Assembly (NCBI GenBank): GCA_963664665.2
Contig: CAXXMH010000005.1
Span: forward strand, 140,344 to 204,343
Length of the DNA: 64,000 nt
Direction: 5' to 3'
DNA from: Bin55 sp963664665
GTDB lineage: Bacteria > Pseudomonadota > Gammaproteobacteria > Pseudomonadales > Azotimanducaceae
The translations under genes and the position numbers were made by a program. The notes below the pieces were generated by a model. It did no database searches, was not told the origin of the DNA, and saw nothing but the letters and a program-made list of their open reading frames with translations. Shown one piece after another: positions 19,236 to 28,357 of the stretch (within the stretch, counting starts at the first letter, position 1; the number at the start of each line of letters is the position of its first letter).

Positions 19236-20024
19236 CTAATTGAATGACAGAATACCGGACTCTTTGTAATAAACGAATGGTTCCGCCTCTGCTTGAGCAC
19301 CGCCTGCTGGATTAGGCGCGCCGTAGGTCGGAATCGCGGTTCCATTTCGTGCGATCCGTCCCGCCATCGAGATGCGCCTTTCACCTTCGCCGAATTCAAG
19401 ACTACGATGCAGTAACGTCGAATGAAATAGGACGAATTCGCCACGCTTCATGGGTAACGGCGTAACGCGATCCTGAATGACATCCGGTACTTCGAGGAAA
19501 TGTCGTGGAATGTCGCGGTCAAACCCCTCAATCGGCTGATGCGAACCTTTCACATATTCGAGTCGACCTTGATCCATACCGATGTCCGTGAGCGCAAACG
19601 TCACCGAAAAGTGATTACGGGTGTCATATAAATCGATTGGCGCAAACCCGTTCTCGAAGTGTCGGTCGTGATGCCACTTGTTCTGACCGGTGCCGTCGCT
19701 CTTCACGAAAAAATTCGTACGCCAAACGAAGAGATCCGTGCCAAATAGTTCTTCGGTCGCAGCTTGGAAATTCGCGTCGAAAAAGAGAGACCGAATAGGT
19801 TCGATGTCCATATGACGGTCGATGAGCGGATTGACAACACTCTCTAGTGATCCGCCAGAGTCGCGAATTTTCTGTAGTTGCGCTCGACGTGCTGCCTTGA
19901 GCTTAGAGATTTCCTCGCAAATTTCGTCCAGTCGCGATAAATTGGCTAATTTAAGAGGTCCCGCTATTCCATCGCGGCGCAATTGCTCCTTGGACTCGTT
20001 GTTGTGGAGTTTATCTGCTTGCAT
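19236..20024 (-). CDS. Phytanoyl-CoA dioxygenase (PhyH) family protein
   Basis: Fe(II)/2-oxoglutarate-dependent oxygenase of 262 residues. The metal motif HxD is seen in KWHHDRHF near residue 117, and the distal His and 2-oxoglutarate-binding Arg in FHSTLLHRSLEFGEGERRISMAGR near residues 205-228. The fold is complete and the length is usual for the bacterial family. The substrate is unknown; the nearby methylated-amine genes give only a weak hint. It stands alone, with about 200 bases to the next recognisable remnant. Confidence 0.85.
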   Translation of the reverse strand: MQADKLHNNESKEQLRRDGIAGPLKLANLSRLDEICEEISKLKAARRAQLQKIRDSGGSLESVVNPLIDRHMDIEPIRSLFFDANFQAATEELFGTDLFVWRTNFFVKSDGTGQNKWHHDRHFENGFAPIDLYDTRNHFSVTFALTDIGMDQGRLEYVKGSHQPIEGFDRDIPRHFLEVPDVIQDRVTPLPMKRGEFVLFHSTLLHRSLEFGEGERRISMAGRIARNGTAIPTYGAPNPAGGAQAEAEPFVYYKESGILSFN

Positions 20025-20230
20025 TGGATCTCACAAAAGTTGCACGTGGGCTTGGCCACAGGTCGAATTCACATATCGCCTGTGCTCGCTTGACGGTTAT
20101 CTTAACTGCCATTCAATCTACCCAACATCTTGAGCGAATCCGCCATCGCGCTGACAATTACTCATCACCGAAGAGGAATAGGTGGCGGTCGAGTCGAGAT
20201 GGAACGTGCGGTATGTACGGCTTTAGGATT

Positions 20231-20523
20231 TCAGTTTTCATCTCTTGACGTTTTTGTCATGTAAGGATTGTCAAATTCATAAGGCACTTCGTCCGACCTG
20301 TCAAACACAAGTGGTTCTTTACGGATAAATCTTCCAAGTATTGAGTCCGGTATTCGGATGTACGAAACTACGCCAATGACCCATATGAAAACAAGCAGAG
20401 GAAGTAACCAAAAGGTGCGAAATCTAGAAGCGATTTAATGACAAGATAGAGATTTATCTCCATCATAGCGAGGTAGAGGCAAAATCCTAAAAGTGAAAAT
20501 CCTATTTTCTTATCTTTCGTCAT
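20231..20523 (-). pseudogene. Frameshifted small two-helix membrane protein gene
   Basis: ATG 20523 has a good GGAGG ribosome site. The frame encodes MTKDKKIGFSLLGFC and a first membrane helix, then ends early at a TAG near 20370. In the next frame the sequence continues as FWLLPLLVFIWVIGVVSYI, a second helix, and a soluble tail (IRIPDSILGRFIRKEPLVFD ... NPYM) to a TGA at 20231. The smooth continuation suggests a single-base indel in a gene of about 97 codons. The family is not recognised. It lies 4 bases after another broken small membrane gene. Confidence 0.5.
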
Positions 20524-20527
20524 GAAT

Positions 20528-20694
20528 CTAGCCTCCGAGTGAGAATAGGAAAGAGATCACACCTAGCCCTAAACTCCATACGATCGCCGTCATCGCGTTA
20601 TCCAGGTTCGTGGGATCAAATGAAGCATAGGTGTTTAAAAGAGAGCCGGGAACACTAAAATCATTGCAACTGGAAACCCGAAAATTGAAGGCAT
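20528..20694 (-). pseudogene. Frameshifted small membrane protein gene
   Basis: The ATG at 20692-20694 begins MPSIFGFPVAMILVFPALF, a hydrophobic helix, and stops early. Another frame continues LLNTYASFDPTNLDNAMT and a second helix (AIVWSLGLGVISFLFSLGG) to a TAG at 20528. A one-base indel near 20640 would restore a protein of about 55 residues. Together with the next gene it looks like a former two-gene membrane unit; the function is unknown. Confidence 0.4.
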
Positions 20695-21065
20695 ATCTCG
20701 GTTATAAGGCTGACAGTCGAGTACATCGAACAAGATCGATAGAGCACCCCTCGATAGTGACTCACAATGTAAAGCCTAACCCATTAGCGATGGTGTAAAC
20801 AACCAGCTGAGGTGAAACACAGAGCAATCAGTGCAACTCGTATCGACACAATACCTACGGTTCTACACATTTTCACGTGGCCGCTCATTGCAATCACAAT
20901 CGCTTCAATTGTCGAGCAAGTAGATTCGATCCAAGATGCTGTTGAGACGCACGATCTTAGGCATAACGCATCAAGGACGACCACTGACATTCCTGCGCGC
21001 GCGAAGGAAGTGTTAGATGATTACCGTCATAATTCAGTTCGAATGCTCGCCTGCGGTCGACAAGC
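20695..21065. other. Intergenic, possible small plus-strand frame
   Basis: A plus-strand frame beginning GTG 20812 runs to 21069 and overlaps the next gene's ATG by four bases (ATGA). It has one hydrophobic stretch (TVLHIFTWPLIAITIASIV). The ribosome site is poor and no family is recognised, so it is noted here rather than called as a gene. Confidence 0.3.
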
Positions 21066-21566
21066 ATGATTTCGAACCAAAACAGCCTCGAGGTAGCGCC
21101 TGAACTCCAAACCTCACATTGGTTCAACGCCGAGCAGGCACTTACGCTTGAGGAGCTTCGTGGCCGAGTTGTCGTGCTTGTCGCGTTTCAGATGCTCTGT
21201 CCGGGCTGCGTCGCTCAAACCATTCCATTAGCGCAGCGATTGGATCAGACGTTTGATCGAAATGAGGTAGCAGTCCTAGGATTGCACACGGTATTCGAAC
21301 ACCACAACGTAATGACGCAAAAGGCGCTCGAAGTATTTCTTTCGGAGTACCGCATCAGTTTTCCTGTCGGCTGCGACACGCCTGATCCGAACGGCGGCGC
21401 AATCCCATTGAGCATGCGTGCTTACGGCATGCAAGGTACACCCACGCTAGTCATGATTGATAGTCAAGGACATCGGCGTGCTCAGCATTTTGGTGTACAC
21501 GATGAATTGGTGCTGGGTGCGGAAATTGGCCTGCTACTTGCCGAACGACGTCAGCAGGCGGGGTGA
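21066..21566 (+). CDS. Thioredoxin-fold redoxin with CPGC active site
   Basis: A 166-residue AhpC-TSA/Redoxin-like protein. Residues VVVLVAFQMLCPGCVAQTIP (around 38-57) place a CxxC pair at the usual thioredoxin/TlpA position, and QGTPTLVMIDSQG supplies the cis-proline loop. There is no signal peptide, so it probably acts in the cytoplasm as a thiol oxidoreductase or atypical peroxiredoxin. It starts at ATG 21066. Next comes the decayed S41 peptidase region. Confidence 0.8.
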   Translation: MISNQNSLEVAPELQTSHWFNAEQALTLEELRGRVVVLVAFQMLCPGCVAQTIPLAQRLDQTFDRNEVAVLGLHTVFEHHNVMTQKALEVFLSEYRISFPVGCDTPDPNGGAIPLSMRAYGMQGTPTLVMIDSQGHRRAQHFGVHDELVLGAEIGLLLAERRQQAG

Positions 21567-21754
21567 ACGAACTGTACTGAGGGCGCAGACCGCTGTTGAA
21601 ACCACGTAGCATCCGTCTGTTCGATCAGTTACCTAAATCCGCGTTAACGAACGCTCCGTTACGCTGCGACACAGCTACTTAGAGTTGAAATCTGCGCGTC
21701 TAGGCACTATGTAGTCAATAAGGCTGGGGAAACTAAATTAAAGGTACCCACTTC

Positions 21755-22599
21755 GTGACCACGCACGCTTTAGCTAAACCAACGAATCTGGATTTTGAGG
21801 AGGGGACGCTTGGTGATGTCCGCCTGAGTTGGGATTCACCTACCCAGCAACGCGGGTACACCGTTCGACTCTCTGAAAAAGCACCTAAGCGTGGTCGTCG
21901 TTGTGTCGAAATCGCCAAAACCGACGTGGGAGATGCCCCTGAAACGTCATTCGGCAAGGTCACGCAGATGATTGATGCCACGCCGTTTCGGGGTAAGCAA
22001 TTGCGGTTTACGGGGTGGGCAAAGACCCGAAGCGTCATTGCTGACTGGCTGAAACTGTCGTCTAGCCGAGCTCAAGCTTGGCTTCGCGTCGATCAACCAC
22101 TCGGTACGACTGGGTCTTCCGACAACATGCAGGAACGACCAATCCGCTCAAGTAACTGACGCCGCTTCGAGATCATTGCCGACATTGCCAACGACGCTAA
22201 GTACATCAATTTTGGTCTGATTCTCCAAGGGAACTGTAAAGCATGGCTTGATGAAGTTCAAATCAAGATTCTGGGCGATAGCGGTATAGGGAATCAGCCC
22301 GCTCATAGGTTGAGCCCGCGAGGACTACAAAACCTCATCGCACTAACGCGGCTAATTGGGTACGTACGCTTTTTTCATCCCACGGAAGCCGCAAAAACAC
22401 CGACTGGGATCTATTCACGATTAACGCGATCCGACGAGTCGAAGAAGCAGATTCTCCCGAGGAACTTGCTCAATTTTAGAACGAAGTATTTGGGACTTAT
22501 ATCCCTGACTAAACAGCTTATACCTATAATTTCGTACAGTGTGCGACGAGTAGCACGTTAAAACAACTGGACGTTTGGTTCTTCTTTAAGAAGGGCTGA
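21755..22599 (+). pseudogene. N-terminal part of decayed S41-family peptidase gene (copy A)
   Basis: Encodes NLDFEEGTLGDVRLSW, a carbohydrate-binding-like N-terminal domain (PFRGKQLRFTGWAKTR, AQAWLRVDQP), then a TGA at 22157-22159 where relatives have Trp, and in the same frame RRFEIIADIANDAKYINFG and RLIGYVRFFHP. A frameshift at an A-run near 22393 moves the continuation (TDWDLFTINAIRRVEEAD) to another frame, which hits TAG and TAA stops before ending at 22599. This is the N-terminal half of the long S41 peptidases whose catalytic half is seen at 25.1-26.6 kb. The insertion follows directly. Confidence 0.75.
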
Positions 22600-22659
22600 T
22601 TGTCGTTTAGCTTGATTTTATCAGGCTAACGAATTGCCGGTTGGGGGAGGGAGTCCCCA

Positions 22660-22675
22660 GAGTTGCTTGCAACTC
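22660..22675. repeat. Perfect hairpin left of the intron-tnpB insertion
   Basis: GAGTTGC-TT-GCAACTC, a 7-bp perfect stem with a two-base loop, preceded by a G-rich/C-rich pair (GGGGAGGGAGTCCCC). IS200/IS605 elements carry subterminal hairpins, so this may mark the left end of the tnpB element, but the boundary is not proven. Confidence 0.35.
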
Positions 22676-22729
22676 ATGAACTCACTTCTGTTGGATCGAA
22701 CTCGCCGATCTGACTCTGCGCCTAAAAAG

Positions 22730-23831
22730 GTGTGCCTCCATCCTTAGGGTGCAGGAACCGAGAAGGAACCGCCAGCTCTTTAAGAGTCGGTGGGAAGATC
22801 TTGGGAAATGCCTCGAAATTTCATGTATTTGATTGATCGGGGTGAGGTGCTGTGTGTGTTCTGTACATATGCATAGTCACACGGCTTTAAGCGTAGGCAT
22901 GCATAAGCTGCCTGAACAATGGTCAGGAACATCTTGAAAAGGAATGTTTAGTTGACTTGGATTGCAGTATCCAATAGCCTAGGGACAGCGCGTGAGTGGC
23001 AACGATCGGGTGTGAAGCGTCCTGACAATGTAATCCCCTTCGGGGCGGGTTGTGGTCGTGAGATTGCAATGCGGACTCTGCCAGTACCAGGCGGACGAGA
23101 TGCTAGGCTGGCGGGACGGGTGAACGTATGTGAACGGTTGATAAACGTCGTAAATACTGACAGGCGAAAGGTTACTGATACGCCTGAACCAAACGGTGTG
23201 TCGCAGGTTGTCTCTGTGGATACTAGGGGCACACTGCCATCATGCGACCGGCGAATAGACCGCACCCACCCCCGTCGTGTTGTTCAGACGGAACTCGGTA
23301 AGCCCGACATTGCGCCTAGTGACCTTGTGTCGCTGGGCAGGAAAGCCGCGAGGTGGACTGATGCAGTGGCGGGTATAGGAGGTCGGAGAAAGCGAACGCC
23401 GTGCTGTAATGGCGCGGATACCGGACTGAAACAGGTCCGGCGACGAAAGTCGTGCCCACTTCCGACTGGTCTGCATCGCGAGATGACAGGCAGAACCCCT
23501 AAACGAACATCTGACTCCGCTTCGGCTGGGTTGGTGTTTTCATTCAACCGGAGGATGGTGAATCGCTGTCCTTCGGGACGGGTTCCCACCTCCTTGAACA
23601 AGGAGGACAGCATGAAAGTGCATCCTGAATTCAGGGTGTCTGCGTCTTCCCGCGTCCCGTTGAACGGATCGTGAGGGGCATGCAGGTACGAATCGCGAAG
23701 GCGAAACAGCCATTGGTTACGTAACCGGCTTGTACTATCAAGTTTTTCGCAGGCTTGAGCCGTGTGCGGGGAAACTCGCACGCACGGTTCTTAGGGGAGG
23801 GGTAGTCAGCAATGACTGCTCCTTACCCGAC
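22730..23831 (+). ncRNA. Group II intron lacking its reverse transcriptase
   Basis: Begins with GTGTG at 22730. Domain V is unmistakable at 23757-23790: GAGCCGTGTGCG, a GGAAAC-type loop, then CGCACGCACGGTTC, with the AGC triad. Domain VI follows (AGTCA-GCAA-TGACT core) with a bulged A seven bases before the proposed 3' end, CCCGAC at 23831. The roughly 1.1-kb ribozyme has no reverse transcriptase. In the domain IV position, an AGGAGG ribosome site at 23601-23606 precedes an ATG at 23612 with only 20 codons, which looks like the stump of a deleted intron-encoded protein. Mobility would need a protein supplied elsewhere. Splicing competence and exon-binding pairs were not resolved. Confidence 0.82.
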
Positions 23832-23885
23832 TGTCAAGATGCAGAATCAAGCGTGATTGAACCAGATGCGAGATGCGAGCCGCGC

Positions 23886-25124
23886 ATGACGCGTGTGCAT
23901 CGCAACATCACCTACCGGCTGTTGCCGGTGACGCGCACTAGGGCCCAGCAACTCGACCGCCTTGCCGGGGCGTGTCGTTTCGTGTGGAATCACTTCCTGA
24001 CCGAACGGTTGGCGACGTATCAGTTCGATCGATGTTTTGAAGCCACGTACGGCATCAAGCCGCAAGCGAGTTCGACCTCGTTTTACACGCTCGGGAAAGA
24101 ATTCACGCAGCTTCGCCATCGTCTCGCGTGGCTCCGCGAGTTGCCGTTCGCACCGGTCCGGTACGTGCTGAAATACCAGGCCGATACCTGAAAGCGATTC
24201 TTCGACGATCAGTCGGGCACGGTGGGTAAACCCACCTTTCGCAGCCGCTTCGACGATCGCGACGGCTTTACGCTCCCCGACCATGTCAAGATCGTCGATC
24301 ATCAGTTGTACATTCCGAAAATCGGCTGGTGCAAACTCCGCCGCAAGGGCGGGAATCCGTACCCCGATGGGCAGCCCAAACAGGCACGCGTCCTGAAACG
24401 CCGCGGCAAGTGGTATGCGGTGGTGACGTACGATGTCGAACTGTCCACGCGGGTGGATGACGGCAAGGTCATCAGCGTGGACATGAACGTGGGCCAGGTG
24501 GCGACCAGCACCGGTCATTTATTGGTCATGCCGGACCAGCAACGATTGCTGGCACGCCGCCGACGGTATCAGCGCATGATGAGTCGGCGTAAGACGGGCA
24601 GCCAGCGACATCGGCGCGCCAAGCGCATGCACGCGAAGACGACAGCGAAGCTCGCCCAGCGCCGGCGGAACTGGCACCATCAAACCTCGCGGGTCATCGC
24701 AGATTCCGCGCATACGGTCGTCGTCGAAGATCTCAAAACCAAGGGGATGACGCGTTCCGCAAAAGGAACGCTGGCGCAACCTGGCAAGCAAGTCAACGCC
24801 AAAGCGGGTTTGAACCGGGCGATTCTGAACACGGGTTGGTCACAACTTCGTGCGATGCTCGAATACAAGGCGGGGGAGCTCGTCGCGGTCAAGCCGCAAT
24901 TTACCTCACAAACATGCCATGTCTGTGGGCATGTCGATGCGCAAAATCGACGAACACAGGCAAACTTCACGTGTGTCCAATGCGGACACGAGGCAAACGC
25001 GGATGTCAATGCCGCCTTGAACATGGCGTCTGGGAGTGGCGCGTCTGGACGGGAGAGGGCTGCAACGTTGGTTGGTCCGATGATCCGTCAAATTGATCTA
25101 AGGCGGCAACCTTCGGTTGTTTAG
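23886..25124 (+). pseudogene. tnpB: tnpB (IS200/IS605 OrfB) with in-frame TGA
   Basis: TnpB is an RNA-guided RuvC nuclease. From ATG 23886 the frame gives the N-terminus RNITYRLLPVTRTRAQQL and the WNHFL motif, a TGA at 24189-24191 where relatives have Trp (before KRFFDD), then the rest of the protein in the same frame. All RuvC residues are kept (ISVDMNVG, VVVEDLK, ANADVNAALN), as is the zinc ribbon (CHVCG and CVQCG). Length is normal at about 412 codons. No tnpA is nearby. The gene starts 54 bases after the intron's 3' end. One nonsense mutation probably inactivates it. Confidence 0.88.
25107..25119 (+). repeat. Right-end hairpin of the tnpB element
   Basis: CAACC-TTC-GGTTG sits in the last codons of tnpB, immediately before the stop and the sequence TTTAGTCAAGG. 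The S41 coding sequence resumes near 25140, so the element's right boundary should lie between about 25124 and 25140. In IS200/IS605 elements this region also encodes the 3' end of the guide RNA. Confidence 0.5.
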
Positions 25125-25138
25125 TCAAGGATATAACC

Positions 25139-26631
25139 CCCTATTTAAGCCAGTCGCACCTTCCGTACAAATCGATGTGTCTGGTTCGGACTTAAAGGTG
25201 CCTGAGTCTCTCAGTAACCTGCAATCGGACACCCGCGTCCGTTTTTGGGAATACCGTGGCGCAAATTCGGATGACAAACGCCTGTCTATTCGAGCAAACA
25301 ACGTGTCTCATCGAATGCACCAGTGAGTCCTCGCCACCCTATTCGAATCGATCTTGGCGGCGGTGTCTCGACACTCGTACCAACCGCGATCCCGATATCT
25401 GACGGGGTCTCCTCTGAAGGAACCGCTTTCAAGGAACTGGACATTGATGGCTTGCCCATCGCCTGGCAGCCGCCGACCAATGATCGGTCGACTCGCCGCC
25501 ATCACTTCGTCTTGGAATGTGTTCCAACATTTCTACCCCTACTTCGATGTCGTCGATACCAACTGGGACGAAGAATTGATCCGTGCGTTGGTTGCTGCTG
25601 CGACTGCCGAGCAAGCGTCTGACTTCCGTAAACACATCGACCGACTCATCGCAGCTCTGCACGATGGTCACGGCGGCGTGGTTCCGAAGCCCCGAATTGC
25701 ACCTCCGCCGGTTGCACTCAATTGGATGGGTGAATCAATCATCGTGACCGCGATTGCCGAAGACGGAGACGACCGTCTTCAAATCGGTGATGTGGTAACC
25801 GAAATCGATGGGCAATCCGCAGAAACGATCTTCGATTCCTTGCGCGAACGAGTTTCAGCCGCGACACCTGGATACCTACGCATTCGCATTCTCGGACGCT
25901 CGTTATTCGGTCCGAATGGTTCGACATTTACACTCAAAACGCGCTCACCTACAGGTGAGGAGAAAGAGATTTTGTTGGAACGAAAGACGACATCAATCTT
26001 CCAGAAGCCGCTTCGAGAGGCGCGTCCCCAACAAGGATCGGAAATAGCCGAAGGAATCGTCTATGTGGATCTAGATCGCATAAACCACGTGCGCGAATTC
26101 AAACGCCTGATTCCGACGCTCGCGAAGGCAAACGGGATCGTGTTCGATCTTCGTGGTTACCCTAGTTTCTGGTTTAACCCAGTCATTTCACATTTGATTG
26201 ACAAGCCCATAACTTCCGCACAGTGGCACATTCCGCTCGTATATCACCCCGACCAGCGCGACATGAAGTTCACATTTAGCAATTGGCAAGTAAAGCCCCG
26301 ATCCCCTCGCTTTACGACGAACATCGCATTCATCACCGATGGAAACGCGATTAGTGCCGCCGAAACGTTGATGGGGATCGTTGAACACTACAAATTAGCA
26401 GAGATCGTTGGCGAGCCTACGGCCGGAACCAACGGAAACGTCAACTCCTTTACCTTACCTACTGGCGACACGATCTTTTGGACGGGGATGCGTGTACTAA
26501 AACACGATGGAGCTCAACATCACGGCATTGGCATTCAACCGACCATACCAGTCTCGCGCACCATCGAAGGCATCAAGGCCGGTAGAGACGAATTTCTTGA
26601 ACGTGCGGTTGAAGCATTGAGCCAAGTCTAG
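25139..26631 (+). pseudogene. Catalytic half of S41-family peptidase gene (copy B), 5' truncated and frameshifted
   Basis: The sequence resumes after the insertion as NPLFKPVAPSVQIDV and continues to RANNVSHRMHQ and a stop. A second frame carries IRIDLGGGVSTLVPTAIP, and a third, open to 26631, carries SSWNVFQHFYPYFDVVDTNW, the PDZ-like region and the peptidase core. The core has NAISAAETLMG (catalytic Ser) and GEPTAGTNGNVNSF. At least two frame changes lie between 25320 and 25490. The continuous frame 25354-26631 could make a protein with an intact core, but its first 45 residues are out of frame with the family. S41 enzymes are C-terminal-processing-type serine proteases. Confidence 0.78.
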
Positions 26632-26751
26632 GCGTTTAGTTGATCCCATCGGTTCCACAGAGACTCGAATCGTGACTAACCTCTCAATCAATTAGTCGGA
26701 TCACGTTAGAGCGAGGACCTTCGTCAACCAATCCATGAACGAGAACTAGAT

Positions 26752-27489
26752 TCAACCTTCCTCCTCCGATTCAGCACTGCGCTGCACGAAATCCTGAAGC
26801 ACACGTTCATAAAACTTACATAAACGCGAATAGTCAACATCGTGCGGTAGTCGGTTAGTGAGATGGTGCTCGAGCGCATCGAGAATTTGATGCCATCCAG
26901 CTGTTACTCCTGGATTCCACACCTCGATCAATCCACCGGGATATTGATCAACCGACTCCATGGTCATTCGATCAACAACCGATAGTTGCAGCCGTGCTGT
27001 ATCACGTTCGTCTAGCGGCTTGATCTCAAATGACCAGAATGCGTTCTCCTCACTGTCAAACCGGATCGCGCGTTGGTCTTCGAATACGCCTATCGTGCCC
27101 GCGAGTTTAGGATTCGATGCGAATGCATAGGACGACCCAACTCTCGGTTCGAACGTGGCCGGGAGTAACCACTTACCAATTTCCTCAGGTTTTGAAAGAG
27201 CACCCCAAAGTTGTTCTAGGGAGACACCGAACTCCCTCGAAATGTGGAACGTGTAAACGTCAGTGAAATATCCCATTCGTGGAACGAAATCGAGAAGCAC
27301 GGCCCAATTGCGAAAGCCGTATTCGCGTGCGAGTACGAACTGTGCGTTCTGTAGACCGAAGTTTCGTTCGTTCGAATAGAACGCGGCTACACGCGATATA
27401 GCATCGGGATCGTCCATTCGCCAAGCACGATGTAGAACCTTCGCCTGTTTGCGTAAGTTCTCAATATTGGGATTGTGGTAAGACGCCAT
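26752..27489 (-). CDS. SRPBCC (AHSA1/START-like) domain protein
   Basis: A 245-residue soluble protein. Residues 1-70 form a helical module (NLRKQAKVLHRAWRMDD, VLAREYGFRNWAVLLDFV) often seen ahead of ankyrin or SRPBCC domains. Residues about 80-220 show the AHSA1-type SRPBCC signature (SLEQLWGALSKPEEIGKWLLP, SFEIKPLDERDTARLQLS, GWHQILDALEHHL). This fold binds hydrophobic ligands; the ligand here is unknown. It starts at ATG 27489. Convergent with the S41 remnant. Confidence 0.75.
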   Translation of the reverse strand: MASYHNPNIENLRKQAKVLHRAWRMDDPDAISRVAAFYSNERNFGLQNAQFVLAREYGFRNWAVLLDFVPRMGYFTDVYTFHISREFGVSLEQLWGALSKPEEIGKWLLPATFEPRVGSSYAFASNPKLAGTIGVFEDQRAIRFDSEENAFWSFEIKPLDERDTARLQLSVVDRMTMESVDQYPGGLIEVWNPGVTAGWHQILDALEHHLTNRLPHDVDYSRLCKFYERVLQDFVQRSAESEEEG

Positions 27490-27709
27490 AAGAAATCCTC
27501 TTTTTAGGTCGGTGTCCGCAAACCGGCCAAGACAAGAAGAACAAATTTCGTATGGCAGAGGGGCTTAGCCCTTCCCGCAGACTGGGCGCGTTCTGCCGAT
27601 TACGCGCACAAAAAAAAAGCATGTTCCAGACTTTTGACTCCGTTACGTATCCTGCCAAGGACAGCTTCTCTTTAAGACTTTACGCCACCTCCACACATAC
27701 GGTCTCCAT

Positions 27710-28327
27710 CTACTCAGATATATAGTCTTTCAGCGATTTGAAGTCGCGCACCTCACCGCGTTTCGTTGTATCCGAATCAAAGCGAACAGACCGGATTCCC
27801 ATCGAATCCGCAGCAGCGACGTTTAGTGCGCGATCGTCAACAAACAAATCTGGCACATAGCCAATTTGTTCAATGAGGCATCGATAAGCCTGGTTAGAAG
27901 GCTTCCTAAAACCAATGTCACCACTGATAACGAAACCGACGAAATAATCGTCGAGCGCAAAGCGTTCGCGAAGTTTGATCGACCAGCGCGATACATCATT
28001 CGTCAAGCACCACACGTCCCAGCCATTCTCCTGAGCAGTATGAAGAAAGTCGAGCACGCCATCGTTGAGACCGTGTCCCGCGAGATACTCGTCCTCAATG
28101 CTTGGCTTCAAGCCGAGTGCACGCCAAAAATCATCGACATTAAGATGACCAAGACTTGCTCGCTCGTAGAGCTCATTCAGGTCGGTTGCACCGATTGAGC
28201 AACCGTGATCCCTAATAAAAGGAACGAGCAGCTCTGCCACATCGTCCTGCGCCTGAAATATGACGCCCATCGCATCCAATACGATCGTTTGTTTAGCTGT
28301 CATCTCGCGTATTAATATCTCTGACAT
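27710..28327 (-). CDS. HAD-superfamily hydrolase, subfamily IA
   Basis: A 205-residue phosphatase-like protein. Motif I is VLDAMGVIF, with Asp as nucleophile but Met at the +2 position where many phosphatases have Asp. Motif II is CLTND, motif III is FRKPSNQAY and motif IV is FVDDRALN. The variant motif I occurs in some IA members and leaves phosphatase activity uncertain. The substrate is not predictable. Thirty bases below the GH32-like gene on the same strand, so the two may be cotranscribed and act in carbohydrate metabolism. Confidence 0.8.
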   Translation of the reverse strand: MSEILIREMTAKQTIVLDAMGVIFQAQDDVAELLVPFIRDHGCSIGATDLNELYERASLGHLNVDDFWRALGLKPSIEDEYLAGHGLNDGVLDFLHTAQENGWDVWCLTNDVSRWSIKLRERFALDDYFVGFVISGDIGFRKPSNQAYRCLIEQIGYVPDLFVDDRALNVAAADSMGIRSVRFDSDTTKRGEVRDFKSLKDYISE

Positions 28328-28357
28328 AGGTGGACCGTAGCCTCAACGACATCTGAC

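Noticed and set aside
22952..23674. 240-codon plus-strand frame inside the intron
   Set aside because: It runs through ribozyme sequence, has no family resemblance, and only its last 20 codons have a ribosome site; treated as chance apart from that stump.
10687..24191. Reassignment of TGA or TAG to an amino acid
   Set aside because: Intact genes throughout the window use TGG for Trp and end normally in TGA, TAG or TAA; the stops occur in genes with other signs of decay. No pyrrolysine genes are visible here, though they could exist elsewhere.
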